Position numbers and translations under genes: made by a program
Source of the DNA: Porticoccus sp.
Lineage (GTDB): Bacteria; Pseudomonadota; Gammaproteobacteria; Pseudomonadales; Porticoccaceae
DNA: 38,024 bases
Assembly: GCA_023261185.1 (NCBI GenBank)
Contig: JALRJN010000092.1
Coordinates: forward strand, 1-38,024
Reading direction: 5' to 3'
Notes under the pieces: generated by a model
Told to the model about the DNA's origin: nothing
The model's input: only the letters and a program-made list of their open reading frames with translations
Database searches by the model: none
Part shown: positions 1 to 9,255 of the stretch, one piece after another
Position numbering within the stretch: position 1 is the stretch's first letter
How the letters are laid out: each line of letters begins with the position of its first letter

Positions 1-750
1 GCAGCCGGAGATGTCTACCAGCTCTGTCTAACAACCAAGCTGCGCGGGGAGTTCACAGGGGACCCCCTAAGTTTCTTCCTAAGGCTGAGGCGAGAGCACC
101 CGGCCCCCTATGCAAGCTTCATCAGGCTTCCAGATCGAACCTATGCTTCGATTTCCCCCGAGCTGTTCGTATCGGCCCACGGCTCTCGAATAGTGTCCTC
201 ACCTATCAAAGGCACTCGGAGTCGCTCCGTGGACGTGGCAAGAGATCAGGAGCTTATGAATCAGCTTGGAAGCGATCTGAAAGAGCGCGCCGAGAACCTG
301 ATGATTGTCGACCTGTTGAGAAATGATCTCGGCAAAACCTGCGAACCGGGCTCCATACGGGTGCCCAAGCTGTTTGGGCTGGAAAGTTTTCCCAATGTTC
401 ACCACCTGGTCAGCACGGTCACCGGCAAACTTCGGGGAGGCGAAAGCCCCTTAACCCTGCTGCGCGGTTGTTTTCCTGGAGGTTCCATTACTGGAGCACC
501 CAAAAAGCGCGCCATGGAAATCATTGAAGAACTCGAGTCCTGCCGACGATCACTGTACTGCGGCAGTATTGGTTATATCAGTGCTACGGGAAGAATGGAC
601 ACCAACATCGCTATTCGCACACTGCTGGCCGATGCGGAAACGCTCCACTGCTGGGGTGGTGGCGGTATTGTTGCGGATTCGGTCGCCGAAAACGAGTTTC
701 AGGAAACCCTGGACAAAATCCGCATCCTTATTCAAAGCAACGGTGACTAA
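1..750 (+). CDS. pabB: Aminodeoxychorismate synthase component I, 3' part (5' end outside window)
   Basis: This enzyme makes 4-amino-4-deoxychorismate from chorismate and glutamine-derived ammonia, the first step of p-aminobenzoate and folate synthesis in the cytosol. The frame is open from base 1 to the TAA at 748-750, giving about 249 C-terminal residues of a family usually near 450. The chorismate-binding core is visible: PIKGT (lysine codon at 208-210), CFPGGSITGAPKKRAMEI, YCGSIGYI and GGGIVADS. Lysine in PIKGT is typical of PabB, whereas anthranilate synthase TrpE usually has alanine there, so I prefer PabB over TrpE. It converges on thrH with 22 bp between the two stops. The start cannot be judged. 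Confidence 0.9.
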   Translation, partial: AAGDVYQLCLTTKLRGEFTGDPLSFFLRLRREHPAPYASFIRLPDRTYASISPELFVSAHGSRIVSSPIKGTRSRSVDVARDQELMNQLGSDLKERAENLMIVDLLRNDLGKTCEPGSIRVPKLFGLESFPNVHHLVSTVTGKLRGGESPLTLLRGCFPGGSITGAPKKRAMEIIEELESCRRSLYCGSIGYISATGRMDTNIAIRTLLADAETLHCWGGGGIVADSVAENEFQETLDKIRILIQSNGD

Positions 751-772
751 CGATTAGCCACCGCCTGGGAGG

Positions 773-1390
773 TTATAGGGTCAAATCGCGCTGACTGGCT
801 TTAATAAACTCTTTTTTCAAATCTTCAAATGTGTGTACAGCGGGAAACTGCGGAAATTCATCAATGACATTCTGTGGTGCATGAAACAGGATGCCGGCAT
901 CCGCTTCCGCCAGCATGGTAGTGTCGTTATAGGAATCACCCGCAGCAATGGTGCGGTAATACATACTTTTGAAACCCACGATAGCCTGGCGCTTGGGGTT
1001 TGCCTGGCGAAGCCTGTAGTTAGTCACCCGGCCATTGCCATCGGTTTCCAACTTGTGGCATAGCAATGTCGGGAACCCCAACTGACGCATCAAGGGTTGG
1101 GCAAACTCATAGAAGGTGTCGGACAGAATCACTACCTGAAATCGCTCCCGCAACCAGTCGACAAAGTCCCGGGCGCCATCCAGGGGAGAAAGCGTAGCAA
1201 TCACTTCCTGTATCTCGTTCAGGCCAAGACCATTTTTTTCGAGGATATCCAACCGATAGCGCATCAAGACGTCGTAATCCGGTTCATCACGAGTGGTCCG
1301 TTTCAGGGCTTCAATACCCGTTTTTTCCGCAAAGGCAATCCAGATCTCAGGAATCAGAACACCCTCAAGGTCTAAACATGCGATTTCCAC
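773..1390 (-). CDS. thrH: ThrH, HAD-family phosphoserine phosphatase / homoserine phosphotransferase
   Basis: This is a cytosolic HAD-superfamily enzyme. The Pseudomonas homologue dephosphorylates phosphoserine and can move the phosphate to homoserine. The 205-residue length and the opening MEIACLDLEGVLIPEIW match ThrH closely. HAD motif I is DLEGV (D7, E9), motif II is SDT at 90-92, the motif III lysine is in NPKR near 133, and motif IV is GDSYNDT at 151-157. It is monocistronic and converges on pabB. The next gene, cysH, is divergent across about 200 bp. It could also be annotated as a SerB-like phosphatase, but the DLEG motif and the length favour ThrH. Confidence 0.92.
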   Translation of the reverse strand: MEIACLDLEGVLIPEIWIAFAEKTGIEALKRTTRDEPDYDVLMRYRLDILEKNGLGLNEIQEVIATLSPLDGARDFVDWLRERFQVVILSDTFYEFAQPLMRQLGFPTLLCHKLETDGNGRVTNYRLRQANPKRQAIVGFKSMYYRTIAAGDSYNDTTMLAEADAGILFHAPQNVIDEFPQFPAVHTFEDLKKEFIKASQRDLTL

Positions 1391-1540
1391 AGTACTATCC
1401 TCATTTATCAGGCCTAGAAAAGCCGCGCCACTCTAACCATTTCAGGGCATTGGCGCAACAGACTGATACCACAGCGGGCTAATAGCCGGATGGATGTAGA
1501 TTATATTTTCTGATTATTTTTCCTTTAGTTAAGGCTTTGC

Positions 1541-1546
1541 TATTAT
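1541..1546 (+). promoter_or_regulatory. Candidate -10 box upstream of cysH
   Basis: TATTAT lies in an AT-rich stretch, with only a poor -35 (TTTTCC-like) about 17 bp upstream. Transcription would start near 1553, downstream of an in-frame TTG at 1537. This argues for the cysH ATG at 1600 as the real start. Weak -35 elements are common at activator-dependent promoters and CysB would be the natural activator, but that link is inferred. Confidence 0.4.
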
Positions 1547-1599
1547 GCGCGGCCTCAACTGTTGAACCCTTTAAATTTAGAGAACAACGAGCAAAACCC

Positions 1600-2331
1600 A
1601 TGGCAGAAAACCGTTTAAATACTGTCGATCTTGACAGCGAACTCTCTCAAAAATCTCCCGAGGAAATTATCGAGTACGCCCTGGACACATTCGACAACAT
1701 CGCTATCTCATTCAGCGGTGCTGAAGACGTGGTATTGATCGACATGGCGCACAAGATCAATCCGGACAAAGTGCAGGTATTTTCACTTGATACAGGACGT
1801 CTACACGCCGAAACCTACCGTTTTATCGAGAAAGTACGCGAGCATTACGGCATTGAGATCGATGTGGTTTTCCCCGACTCAAATGCAGTCAACCAGCTGG
1901 TGCGGGAAAAGGGTCTCTTCAGCTTCTACAAGGATGACCACAAGGAATGCTGTAGCATCCGCAAAATTGGTCCCCTGCGACGCAAACTACTAACCGTTGA
2001 TGCCTGGATTACCGGACAGCGTCGCGATCAAAGTCCTGGCACACGCACCTCCATTCCTGCCATTCAGGATGACAAGGCCTTTGCGCGCCCGGACGACAGT
2101 CTTACCAAATTCAATCCTTTGGCCAACTGGTCATCCCAGCAGGTGTGGGAATATATCCGCAGCAACAATGTACCCTACAACGAGCTGCACGATCAGGGCT
2201 ATGTCAGTATCGGCTGTGAACCTTGCACTCGTCCCACCGGCCCTGGTCAGCATGAACGCGAAGGCCGCTGGTGGTGGGAAGAAGCCACACAAAAAGAGTG
2301 TGGCCTGCACGCGGTTAACATCAAGCAATAA
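1600..2331 (+). CDS. cysH: Assimilatory adenylylsulfate (APS) reductase
   Basis: CysH reduces activated sulfate to sulfite in the cytosol with electrons from thioredoxin or glutaredoxin. With the ATG at 1600 the protein has 243 residues. The PP-loop-like [10 protein letters not shown] is at 37-46. Cysteine pairs at 117-118 (ECCSIRK) and 206/209 (GCEPC) are the [4Fe-4S] ligands that mark APS reductases, and enterobacterial PAPS reductases lack them. The catalytic cysteine is C234 in ECGLH. An in-frame TTG at 1537 would add 21 residues, but it lies at or upstream of the predicted promoter. The next gene begins 12 bp after the stop and is probably co-transcribed. CysB is encoded just beyond on the other strand. 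Confidence 0.95.
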   Translation: MAENRLNTVDLDSELSQKSPEEIIEYALDTFDNIAISFSGAEDVVLIDMAHKINPDKVQVFSLDTGRLHAETYRFIEKVREHYGIEIDVVFPDSNAVNQLVREKGLFSFYKDDHKECCSIRKIGPLRRKLLTVDAWITGQRRDQSPGTRTSIPAIQDDKAFARPDDSLTKFNPLANWSSQQVWEYIRSNNVPYNELHDQGYVSIGCEPCTRPTGPGQHEREGRWWWEEATQKECGLHAVNIKQ

Positions 2332-2343
2332 GCGGAGTTATCG

Positions 2344-2679
2344 ATGAAAATCACCCTCGTCAAAAAGATCAAACAGGATGGCAGCCTCTGCAAGAAATGC
2401 GAGGAAGTGCAGCAGAAGATGGAAGCTGCCGGCCAGATGGCCTTTATTGACGAGGTTTTGATTGCCGATGAACGCGACCCCTCTTCCCCCGGCATGGAGC
2501 TGGCCTCACTCTACCAGGTGGAACGTGCGCCTTTCTTTGTGGTGGAGCGCGACGGTCAGCCCGCTGAGATTCATACCGTCTATTTCAAGTTCGTCAAAGA
2601 AGTTCTAAATCAGAAAACCCAGGAAAAAGACGAGTTGAAGGAAATTCTTAACGATAATCCGGATTTGGATTTTATCTGA
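2344..2679 (+). CDS. Small thioredoxin/glutaredoxin-fold protein with CxxC, cysH-linked
   Basis: This is a 111-residue cytosolic protein that I cannot place in a named family. It begins with a beta-strand-like MKITLVKKI, followed by C16-K-K-C19. RAPFFVV at 61-67 follows, with P63 where thioredoxin-fold proteins keep their cis-proline. The C-terminal third is a charged helix. There is no signal peptide or membrane segment. It starts 12 bp after cysH behind a GCGGAG ribosome site, so the two are probably one operon. APS reductase needs a dithiol donor, so a dedicated reductant or redox regulator of CysH is a reasonable inference, but nothing here proves it. Confidence 0.75.
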   Translation: MKITLVKKIKQDGSLCKKCEEVQQKMEAAGQMAFIDEVLIADERDPSSPGMELASLYQVERAPFFVVERDGQPAEIHTVYFKFVKEVLNQKTQEKDELKEILNDNPDLDFI

Positions 2680-2693
2680 AAACACGCTTCAAC

Positions 2694-2714
2694 AGGAGGG
2701 CATTACACCCTCCT
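2694..2714. terminator. Hairpin between convergent cysH operon and cysB
   Basis: A perfect 7-bp inverted repeat, AGGAGGG / CCCTCCT with a 7-nt loop, lies between the two convergent stops. It has no T-run on either side, so it is not a classical intrinsic terminator. It may still separate the converging transcripts. Confidence 0.45.
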
Positions 2715-2724
2715 CACTTGTCAG

Positions 2725-3711
<987 letters not shown>

Positions 3712-3742
3712 CTAGACTGCAATGGTCTAAAAATATAAGAAA

Positions 3743-3761
3743 CTATTCCTTTGAAGAATAG
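3743..3761. promoter_or_regulatory. Candidate LysR-type operator between cysB and the exporter gene
   Basis: CTATTC-N7-GAATAG is an exact 6-bp inverted repeat containing the T-N11-A core common to LysR-type sites. It sits in the only divergent control region of the cysB locus. Autoregulation by CysB or control of the exporter is inferred from position alone. Confidence 0.35.
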
Positions 3762-3815
3762 ATTTAAATTGCTAGAGTTGCCAGCCAAATTTGGGGTACA
3801 CGGAACCATTGGATT

Positions 3816-4604
3816 TTGCTGGATTTTTTTCTATATATCCTGTCGGGGGCATTTGTCGGACTGATCGTGGGACTGACGGGCGTGGGCGGCGGTTCGCTCA
3901 TGACGCCACTTCTGATATTGCTCGGTATTCCCTACAACATTGCCATCGGAACAGATCTACTCTATGCCGCAGTGACGAAAGCTGGAGGGGTTGTCGCCCA
4001 CGCCAAACAGAAGAGTGTGCAATGGCGGCTGGTTGGGTTCCTCGCAGCAGGCAGCATCCCAGCTTCGCTGATCACAGCGCAACTACTGAGCTCAGTGTTC
4101 ACCGATGCTGACGAGTACAAGGAAATTCTCACCACCAGCCTCGGTGTGATGTTGATCATCACTGCTGCGGTTATTCTGTGCAAACGGATGTTGCGTGACA
4201 CCTCCGATCGGCCACATGGCGCCGTCGGTACTTTCTTTCAGGTACATGCAACCAAAGTCACTTTTGTCGCCGGAATATTCCTCGGTGTGTTTGTGACCCT
4301 GTCATCCGTGGGTGCCGGTGCATTCTGTGCTGCCCTGTTAATGATCCTGTTCCCGCGCCTTCCCGCCCTTCATATTGTAGGGACCGATATTGCTCACGCG
4401 GTTCCTCTGACCCTCATCGCCGGGTTAAGCCACCTCATCATCCTTGGGAACGTGGACTTGGTGCTGCTCGGCTCACTGCTCATTGGTTCTCTGCCCGCCA
4501 TTCACGTCGGTACAAAACTCGCCGCTAGGCTGCCAAGTGGTGTCCTGCAGTCCATTCTCGCCTTTCTGTTATTCGGGCTTGGAATCAAGTTCAGTCTATT
4601 TTAG
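3816..4604 (+). CDS. TauE/SafE-family sulfite/anion exporter, integral membrane protein
   Basis: This 262-residue inner-membrane protein is highly hydrophobic, with about eight membrane segments. The glycine-rich VGLTGVGGGSLMTPLLIL in the first repeat, and a second half repeating the pattern (LGVFVTLSSVGAGAF), are typical of TauE/SafE (formerly DUF81). Family members export sulfite, sulfoacetate or related anions. Its position divergent from cysB supports a sulfur substrate. The start is uncertain: no ATG or GTG is suitably placed, and TTG at 3816 is the best candidate. Its TAG stop shares two bases with the stop of the convergent nucleotidase gene. Confidence 0.82.
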   Translation: MLDFFLYILSGAFVGLIVGLTGVGGGSLMTPLLILLGIPYNIAIGTDLLYAAVTKAGGVVAHAKQKSVQWRLVGFLAAGSIPASLITAQLLSSVFTDADEYKEILTTSLGVMLIITAAVILCKRMLRDTSDRPHGAVGTFFQVHATKVTFVAGIFLGVFVTLSSVGAGAFCAALLMILFPRLPALHIVGTDIAHAVPLTLIAGLSHLIILGNVDLVLLGSLLIGSLPAIHVGTKLAARLPSGVLQSILAFLLFGLGIKFSLF

Positions 4605-5542
4605 GACGACGATTCACCGTCCGGGTTGGAATGAGGGTTGGCACGAGGATTGGCAATGCCATGGGGAACATGGCCAGTTGCCACATGACTTTTAGCCGAT
4701 TCGCAGTGGGCCTGTTGGTCGTCGAAAAACACATCGGCGCCGTAGGACTTAAGAAAAGAACCCTTATCCAACCCCCCGAGAAACAGGGATTCATCGATAC
4801 GAATATCCCAGGCTCGCAGGGTTCTGACGACGCGCTCGTGGGCAGGCGCAGAGCGGGCTGTTACCAATGCCGTGCGTATGGGGCAGGTTCGAGGTGGAAA
4901 CTCTGCCTGTAGGGCATGCAGCGCTTGCAAAAAGTTTTTAAACGGGCCTCCGCTCATGGGCTGCTTGGCCGATGCCTTCTCGCTCTGAGTAAAGGCCGCC
5001 AGCCCTCCCTCCTTGAACACCCGTTCGGATTCGTCAGAAAACAGAACCGCATCGCCGTCAAAAGCAAAGCGCAACTCATCATCCTTGCGATCCCTTGAGC
5101 CTGAAGAAATCAGAGTTGCTGCCGCCACGCCATTGTCCAGTGCGTTACAGACATCCTCGGCATTGGTGGACAGAAACAGGTGGCAACCAAAAGCGGACAC
5201 ATAGCGGTATGGACTTTCACCACCACAGAAAGCGGCGCGGGTAATATTGAGTCCGTGATGCTCGATGGAATTAAATACCCTTAACCCAGTATCCGCAGAA
5301 TTGCGTGACAACAGGATCACTTCCACACGGGGCTCACCCTCGAGCTTTTCGTTAATGCGCAACAGTTTTTTTACCAGAGGAAAAGCTTCACCCGGTTCCA
5401 GCAGTTCATCTTCATGTTCCACCTGGTAGCGGGAATAGGCTTCCAGCCCTTCTTGCTCGTATACCTGGTGACTTTCATCCAGGTTAAACAGTGCCCGCGA
5501 TGAAATCGCGATCACCAGTTTGTCACCAAAGTTTTTTGACAC
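4601..5542 (-). CDS. Cytosolic 5'-nucleotidase (NT5C1-like family)
   Basis: This 313-residue soluble protein resembles the bacterial relatives of the cytosolic 5'-nucleotidase I family, which hydrolyse nucleoside 5'-monophosphates. Recognisable stretches are KLVIAISSRALFNLDESH near the N terminus, VEVILLSRNSADTGLRVFNS near 75-92, and AFDGDAVLFSDESERVF near 160-176. The last is the DGDA-type acidic motif. LFLGGLDKGSFLKSYGADVFFDDQ follows in the C-terminal third. The last 20 residues are polar and low in complexity. It ends overlapping the exporter gene's stop and diverges from the fructosamine-kinase gene with 55 bp between the starts. Confidence 0.8.
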   Translation of the reverse strand: MSKNFGDKLVIAISSRALFNLDESHQVYEQEGLEAYSRYQVEHEDELLEPGEAFPLVKKLLRINEKLEGEPRVEVILLSRNSADTGLRVFNSIEHHGLNITRAAFCGGESPYRYVSAFGCHLFLSTNAEDVCNALDNGVAAATLISSGSRDRKDDELRFAFDGDAVLFSDESERVFKEGGLAAFTQSEKASAKQPMSGGPFKNFLQALHALQAEFPPRTCPIRTALVTARSAPAHERVVRTLRAWDIRIDESLFLGGLDKGSFLKSYGADVFFDDQQAHCESAKSHVATGHVPHGIANPRANPHSNPDGESSS

Positions 5543-5597
5543 TACTCTGACCTCAACACGGCGGCGGAATACGGCATCTCTTTACCTGGTTAATTTA

Positions 5598-6452
5598 ATG
5601 GCAATACCTGCAAAGCTCAAACAGCAAATGGAGTCCCAGTTAAATGCAACCATTAAGCGGGCAAGCCCGGTTTCCGGTGGTGATATTGCCACAACCTTCA
5701 CAATAAGAACCGATGCAGGCCAAAGCTATTTCCTCAAGTTTGGGGAAAACCTTCCCCCTGATATGTTCAACGCTGAAGCAACGGGGCTGAGGAGAATTGC
5801 GACAGCAGCCTGTATTAGAACACCAACTATCATTGCGGAGACCGACAATTACCTGATACTGGAACTGATCACGGAAGCGAAACCAACAGATCACTACTGG
5901 ATAAACTTCGGCCACCAACTGGCGCAATTACATACCCATACATCCGAATACTTTGGCTTTGTGCAAAATAACTACTGCGGAGCAACACCGCAGCCTAACC
6001 CAAGGGATAAAAATGGCTATCACTTTTTCGCCACTCAGCGCCTCAACTACCAGGCTGAACTGGCCTTAGAGAGGGGGCTGCTGAATATTGGGGATGTAGA
6101 CCTGATCGAACGAATCAGCAGCCGACTGCCCGAGCTGGTCCCGCTTCAACCACCTTCCCTGCTCCACGGCGATCTCTGGCCTGGCAACCAGCTATGCGAT
6201 GAGTTCCAGCAACCCGTGCTCCTTGATCCGGCCTGTTACTACGGCTGGGCTGAAGCGGAAATCGCCATGACACTGCTGTTTGGAGGGTTTGATAAGCGTT
6301 TTTACCAAGCCTACCTGGAAATCAACCCACTTGAGCCGGGTTGGCAAGAGCGCTCCGGTATCTACAACCTCTATCACCTGCTCAACCACCTCAACCTGTT
6401 TGGCCGTGGCTATTATTCCCGGGTGAATAACATCATCAACCGATATCGCTAG
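5598..6452 (+). CDS. Fructosamine-3-kinase family protein (ketosamine kinase)
   Basis: Family members phosphorylate sugar-modified lysines on glycated proteins so that the adduct falls off, a protein-repair role in the cytosol. Bacterial members often prefer ribulosamines. From the ATG at 5598 the protein has 284 residues, near the family norm. The aminoglycoside-phosphotransferase-like fold is shown by YFLKFGE (ATP-binding lysine), LHGDLWPGN (catalytic aspartate) and LLDPACYYGWAEAEIAM (metal-binding aspartate). A longer frame from a TTG at 5520 would run into the divergent nucleotidase gene and is unlikely. Its stop overlaps that of the convergent symporter gene. Confidence 0.88.
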   Translation: MAIPAKLKQQMESQLNATIKRASPVSGGDIATTFTIRTDAGQSYFLKFGENLPPDMFNAEATGLRRIATAACIRTPTIIAETDNYLILELITEAKPTDHYWINFGHQLAQLHTHTSEYFGFVQNNYCGATPQPNPRDKNGYHFFATQRLNYQAELALERGLLNIGDVDLIERISSRLPELVPLQPPSLLHGDLWPGNQLCDEFQQPVLLDPACYYGWAEAEIAMTLLFGGFDKRFYQAYLEINPLEPGWQERSGIYNLYHLLNHLNLFGRGYYSRVNNIINRYR

Positions 6453-7783
6453 CGCCTTTCGGAAAAATACTCGCGGGTTAAAGAAAAGATGACTGGGCTG
6501 AGCAGCAACAACCCGACCAAGTTCGGTATCGCCATCATGCCATTGAGGGTATCAGCAATACTCCACACCAGGCCCAGCTTGAGCGTGGCGCCTACATAGA
6601 CCGCAATTACCCACAACACCCGGAATGGCACTATCACTTTGACCCCGAACAGGTATTCAGCGCAGCGTTCCCCGTAGTAGCTCCAGCCAAGAATTGTGGT
6701 AAAAGCAAACAGGGCCAGGCACAGCGATACCACGTGATCGCCAAATGGCAGTACCGAATTGAATGCCAGATTGGTCAGTGCTGCACCCTGCTCACCACTA
6801 TTCCAGGCCCCCGTGGTTATGAGCACCAGTCCTGTCAGCGTACAAATCACCAGGGTATCGATGAACGTGCCGAGCATGGCGATAGTGCCCTGTCTCACCG
6901 GGTTGTCAATTTCCGCCGCCGCATGGGCGATGGGGGCGCTGCCGAGCCCGGCCTCATTGGAAAAAATGCCTCTCGCCACACCCATACGCAGCGCCAGCAT
7001 GATAGTGGCGCCGGCAAAGCCACCGCCCGCTGCCACCGGGGAAAACGCGCTCTTAACAACAAGCAATAACGCCTCAGGAATAGCACCGATATTTATTGCC
7101 AGAATACTCAGGGTGACAACCAGATACAGTAACGCCATAAATGGCACCAGCTTACCCGCCACACTGGCAATGCGGCGGATGCCGCCAAGCAGCACCAATC
7201 CCACCAACACCGCCATCAATATCCCGGATAGCCATTCCGGCACATTAAAGCTGGTGCGCAGTGCATCCGCCACGGAATTGGCCTGGACAGTATTGCCGAT
7301 GCCGAACCCAGCCAGGGTGCCGAACAGGGCGAAACACAAGGCAAGCCAGGCCCACCGCGGGCCCAGGCCATTGCGGATGTAATACATAGGGCCACCCACT
7401 TTCCGGCCACGCTCATCGGTTTCACGGTAGTGAACTGCCAGCACTGCCTCACTGTATTTCGTGGCCATACCCACCAACGCCGTACACCACATCCAGAACA
7501 GCGCACCGGGGCCGCCAATACCCACTGCCGTCGCGACACCCACAATATTACCGGTGCCCACCGTCGCGGATAGTGACGTCATCAAGGCGTTAAAGGGACT
7601 GATATCGCCCTCACCACTACCCCGTCGCCCAATGAAAAGCTGTCGAAAACCGTAACCGATTTTACGGATACTCAAGCCACGTAGGCCGATGGTCAGATAG
7701 AGGCCGGTGCCAAGAATCAGAACCAGCATGACCGGCCCCCATACAAATCCGTTAATCGTATTGACGATGTTCTGTAGCATCAT
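6449..7783 (-). CDS. Sodium:alanine (amino acid carrier) symporter, AGCS family
   Basis: This is a 444-residue inner-membrane transporter with about eleven hydrophobic segments. AGCS carriers take up alanine or glycine with Na+. Signature stretches are SATVGTGNIVGVATA near 70-84, KVGGPMYYIRNGLG, and GVARGIFSNEAGLGSAPIAHA near 270-290. Two adjacent ATG codons are available at the start, and either would serve. It converges on the fructosamine-kinase gene with overlapping stops. The next gene upstream on the same strand ends 33 bp away and encodes a PLP enzyme acting on small amino acids. A shared role in D-amino-acid or alanine use is possible but unproven. Confidence 0.92.
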   Translation of the reverse strand: MMLQNIVNTINGFVWGPVMLVLILGTGLYLTIGLRGLSIRKIGYGFRQLFIGRRGSGEGDISPFNALMTSLSATVGTGNIVGVATAVGIGGPGALFWMWCTALVGMATKYSEAVLAVHYRETDERGRKVGGPMYYIRNGLGPRWAWLALCFALFGTLAGFGIGNTVQANSVADALRTSFNVPEWLSGILMAVLVGLVLLGGIRRIASVAGKLVPFMALLYLVVTLSILAINIGAIPEALLLVVKSAFSPVAAGGGFAGATIMLALRMGVARGIFSNEAGLGSAPIAHAAAEIDNPVRQGTIAMLGTFIDTLVICTLTGLVLITTGAWNSGEQGAALTNLAFNSVLPFGDHVVSLCLALFAFTTILGWSYYGERCAEYLFGVKVIVPFRVLWVIAVYVGATLKLGLVWSIADTLNGMMAIPNLVGLLLLSPVIFSLTREYFSERR

Positions 7784-7816
7784 GGCATTAACTCGGCTCT
7801 GCTCTCAGTTATCTTA

Positions 7817-8821
7817 TTATTGATCCCGCACGGGCAGGGACAAACCCAGCTGCTGCCGTTGCGGAAACAACCCAAACAGCCCGCCGGTATGGATAAACAC
7901 CAGATCACTGTCGGAAGGGAAACTACCCCTCTCAAGTTCCTTTAACATCCCGTAAAAGGCCTTGCCGCTGTATACCGGGTCGAGAATAATGCCCTCTAGA
8001 GCAGCTACACGGCGAATGGTAGCAAACACTTCTTCTGTTGCCCGACCGTAACCTGGACCAATATATTGATCATTCACATGCACAGACAGTGCATCCACGT
8101 TCAATGTCTGCCGATAACGCAGCGTCCAGTCTGTTATATCTTCACGAATTTTTTGCTGAAAATAGGCTTCATCATCACAGACGGCAAAACCCACTACCGG
8201 CACATCGAGGTTGTGCAGTGAACAGCCCAGGGTCAAACCGGCTTGGGTACCGCCGGAACCAGAGGCGCAGACGATGGCCTCCGGTGTTATCCCCCGCGCT
8301 TTGAACTGTGCTGACATTTCCTCAACACAGTGGATATATCCCCACGCACCAATGCCGTCACTGGCTCCTGTGGGTATGGCAAAGGCCTGGCGTCCCTCTC
8401 GACGATAGTGCTCCACCCAGTGGTCAAACAGCGTTGACAGCTGTTGATATTCGGAAAGTGGGTAGACAGTAATCTGCGCACCCGCCAGGCTGTCCAGCAG
8501 CAGGTTGCCGTCTAACTCCTCCGGTGTCTCACCACGGAGAATCAGATGGACTTTAAGCCCAAGCTGGGCACCCAGAATTGCCGTAGCACGACAATGATTG
8601 GACTGTAATCCACCACAGGTAATGATGGTATCGGCACCCTCTGAAAGGGCCTGTGCCAGGGTGAATTCCAGTTTTCGAACCTTGTTGCCACTGATGGCAC
8701 AGCCCGTCATATCATCCCGCTTGATCCAAATGCGGGTACCAACTTCTGCAGACAGTCGGGATAGTAGCTGCAATGGCGTTGGTGTCTGAGCGAGTTCCAG
8801 CCTTTGGGGATAGGAAATCAT
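7817..8821 (-). CDS. D-cysteine desulfhydrase / ACC deaminase family PLP enzyme
   Basis: This is a cytosolic fold-type II PLP enzyme of 334 residues. Relatives degrade D-cysteine to pyruvate, ammonia and sulfide, or deaminate 1-aminocyclopropane-1-carboxylate. The PLP lysine is K47 in SGNKVRKLE, followed by GGLQSNHCRATA and the phosphate-binding loop ASGSGGTQAGL. The sequence does not let me separate the two activities with certainty; D-cysteine desulfhydrase is the commoner role in this class. The ATG at 8821 is preferred over a TTG two codons upstream. No ribosome-binding site precedes it, because the yajC terminator fills that space. Confidence 0.83.
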   Translation of the reverse strand: MISYPQRLELAQTPTPLQLLSRLSAEVGTRIWIKRDDMTGCAISGNKVRKLEFTLAQALSEGADTIITCGGLQSNHCRATAILGAQLGLKVHLILRGETPEELDGNLLLDSLAGAQITVYPLSEYQQLSTLFDHWVEHYRREGRQAFAIPTGASDGIGAWGYIHCVEEMSAQFKARGITPEAIVCASGSGGTQAGLTLGCSLHNLDVPVVGFAVCDDEAYFQQKIREDITDWTLRYRQTLNVDALSVHVNDQYIGPGYGRATEEVFATIRRVAALEGIILDPVYSGKAFYGMLKELERGSFPSDSDLVFIHTGGLFGLFPQRQQLGLSLPVRDQ

Positions 8822-8822
8822 A

Positions 8823-8850
8823 GGCAAAAGAAAGGCCGCATCAGCGGCCT
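8823..8850 (-). terminator. Intrinsic terminator of yajC
   Basis: On the minus strand a 7-bp GC-rich stem (AGGCCGC / GCGGCCT, 4-nt loop) is followed by TTTCTTTT. It begins a few bases past the yajC stop and ends one base before the ATG of the PLP-enzyme gene. Confidence 0.8.
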
Positions 8851-8857
8851 ATTCTCA

Positions 8858-9190
8858 TCAGATCTCTTTGATCGTGCCTTTGGGCAATACAGCGTGAACT
8901 GCAGCCCGCTGGAATTTCAGTTCAACGTTATTCCCGGCAACCAACACCAGGTAATCGTCGTCGAGCTTACTGATTTTCCCTAGCATGCCGCTGTTCATCA
9001 CGACCTCATCACCCTTGCTCAGTGATTTGGTCAGTTCTTGATGTTCCTTCTGGCGTTTGCGCTGGGGACGGATAATCAGGAAATACATAAAGATAAACAA
9101 CCCGCCGAACATCAGCAGCGTCACAATGGGGTTGGGTTCGCCGGCTGGCGCTGGTGCGGCCATAATGACCTGGGACAAATCAAGAGACAT
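8858..9190 (-). CDS. yajC: Preprotein translocase accessory subunit YajC
   Basis: YajC is a small single-span inner-membrane partner of SecDF-YidC. The 110 residues have the family layout: a short periplasmic N terminus, one membrane segment (about 22-41: VTLLMFGGLFIFMYFLII), then RPQRKRQKEHQELTKSLSKG and a soluble domain with the conserved GDEVV...GMLGKI pattern. The gene normally sits in tgt-yajC-secD-secF. Here it stands alone, with its own terminator and bcp upstream on the same strand. Confidence 0.93.
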   Translation of the reverse strand: MSLDLSQVIMAAPAPAGEPNPIVTLLMFGGLFIFMYFLIIRPQRKRQKEHQELTKSLSKGDEVVMNSGMLGKISKLDDDYLVLVAGNNVELKFQRAAVHAVLPKGTIKEI

Positions 9191-9255
9191 TCAATTACCT
9201 CAATTTTGTGTGTTATTCAGGAAAGGGGCGACTTTAGCGCGATCACCGCGGTTAC

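Noticed and set aside
1537..1599. 21-residue N-terminal extension of CysH from a TTG
   Set aside because: The TTG lies at or before the predicted -10 box, and the conserved protein begins around the ATG at 1600.
6759..7382. 207-residue open frame on the plus strand
   Set aside because: It is antisense to the amino-acid symporter. Its Ala/Pro/Ser-rich make-up reflects complementing a hydrophobic membrane protein.
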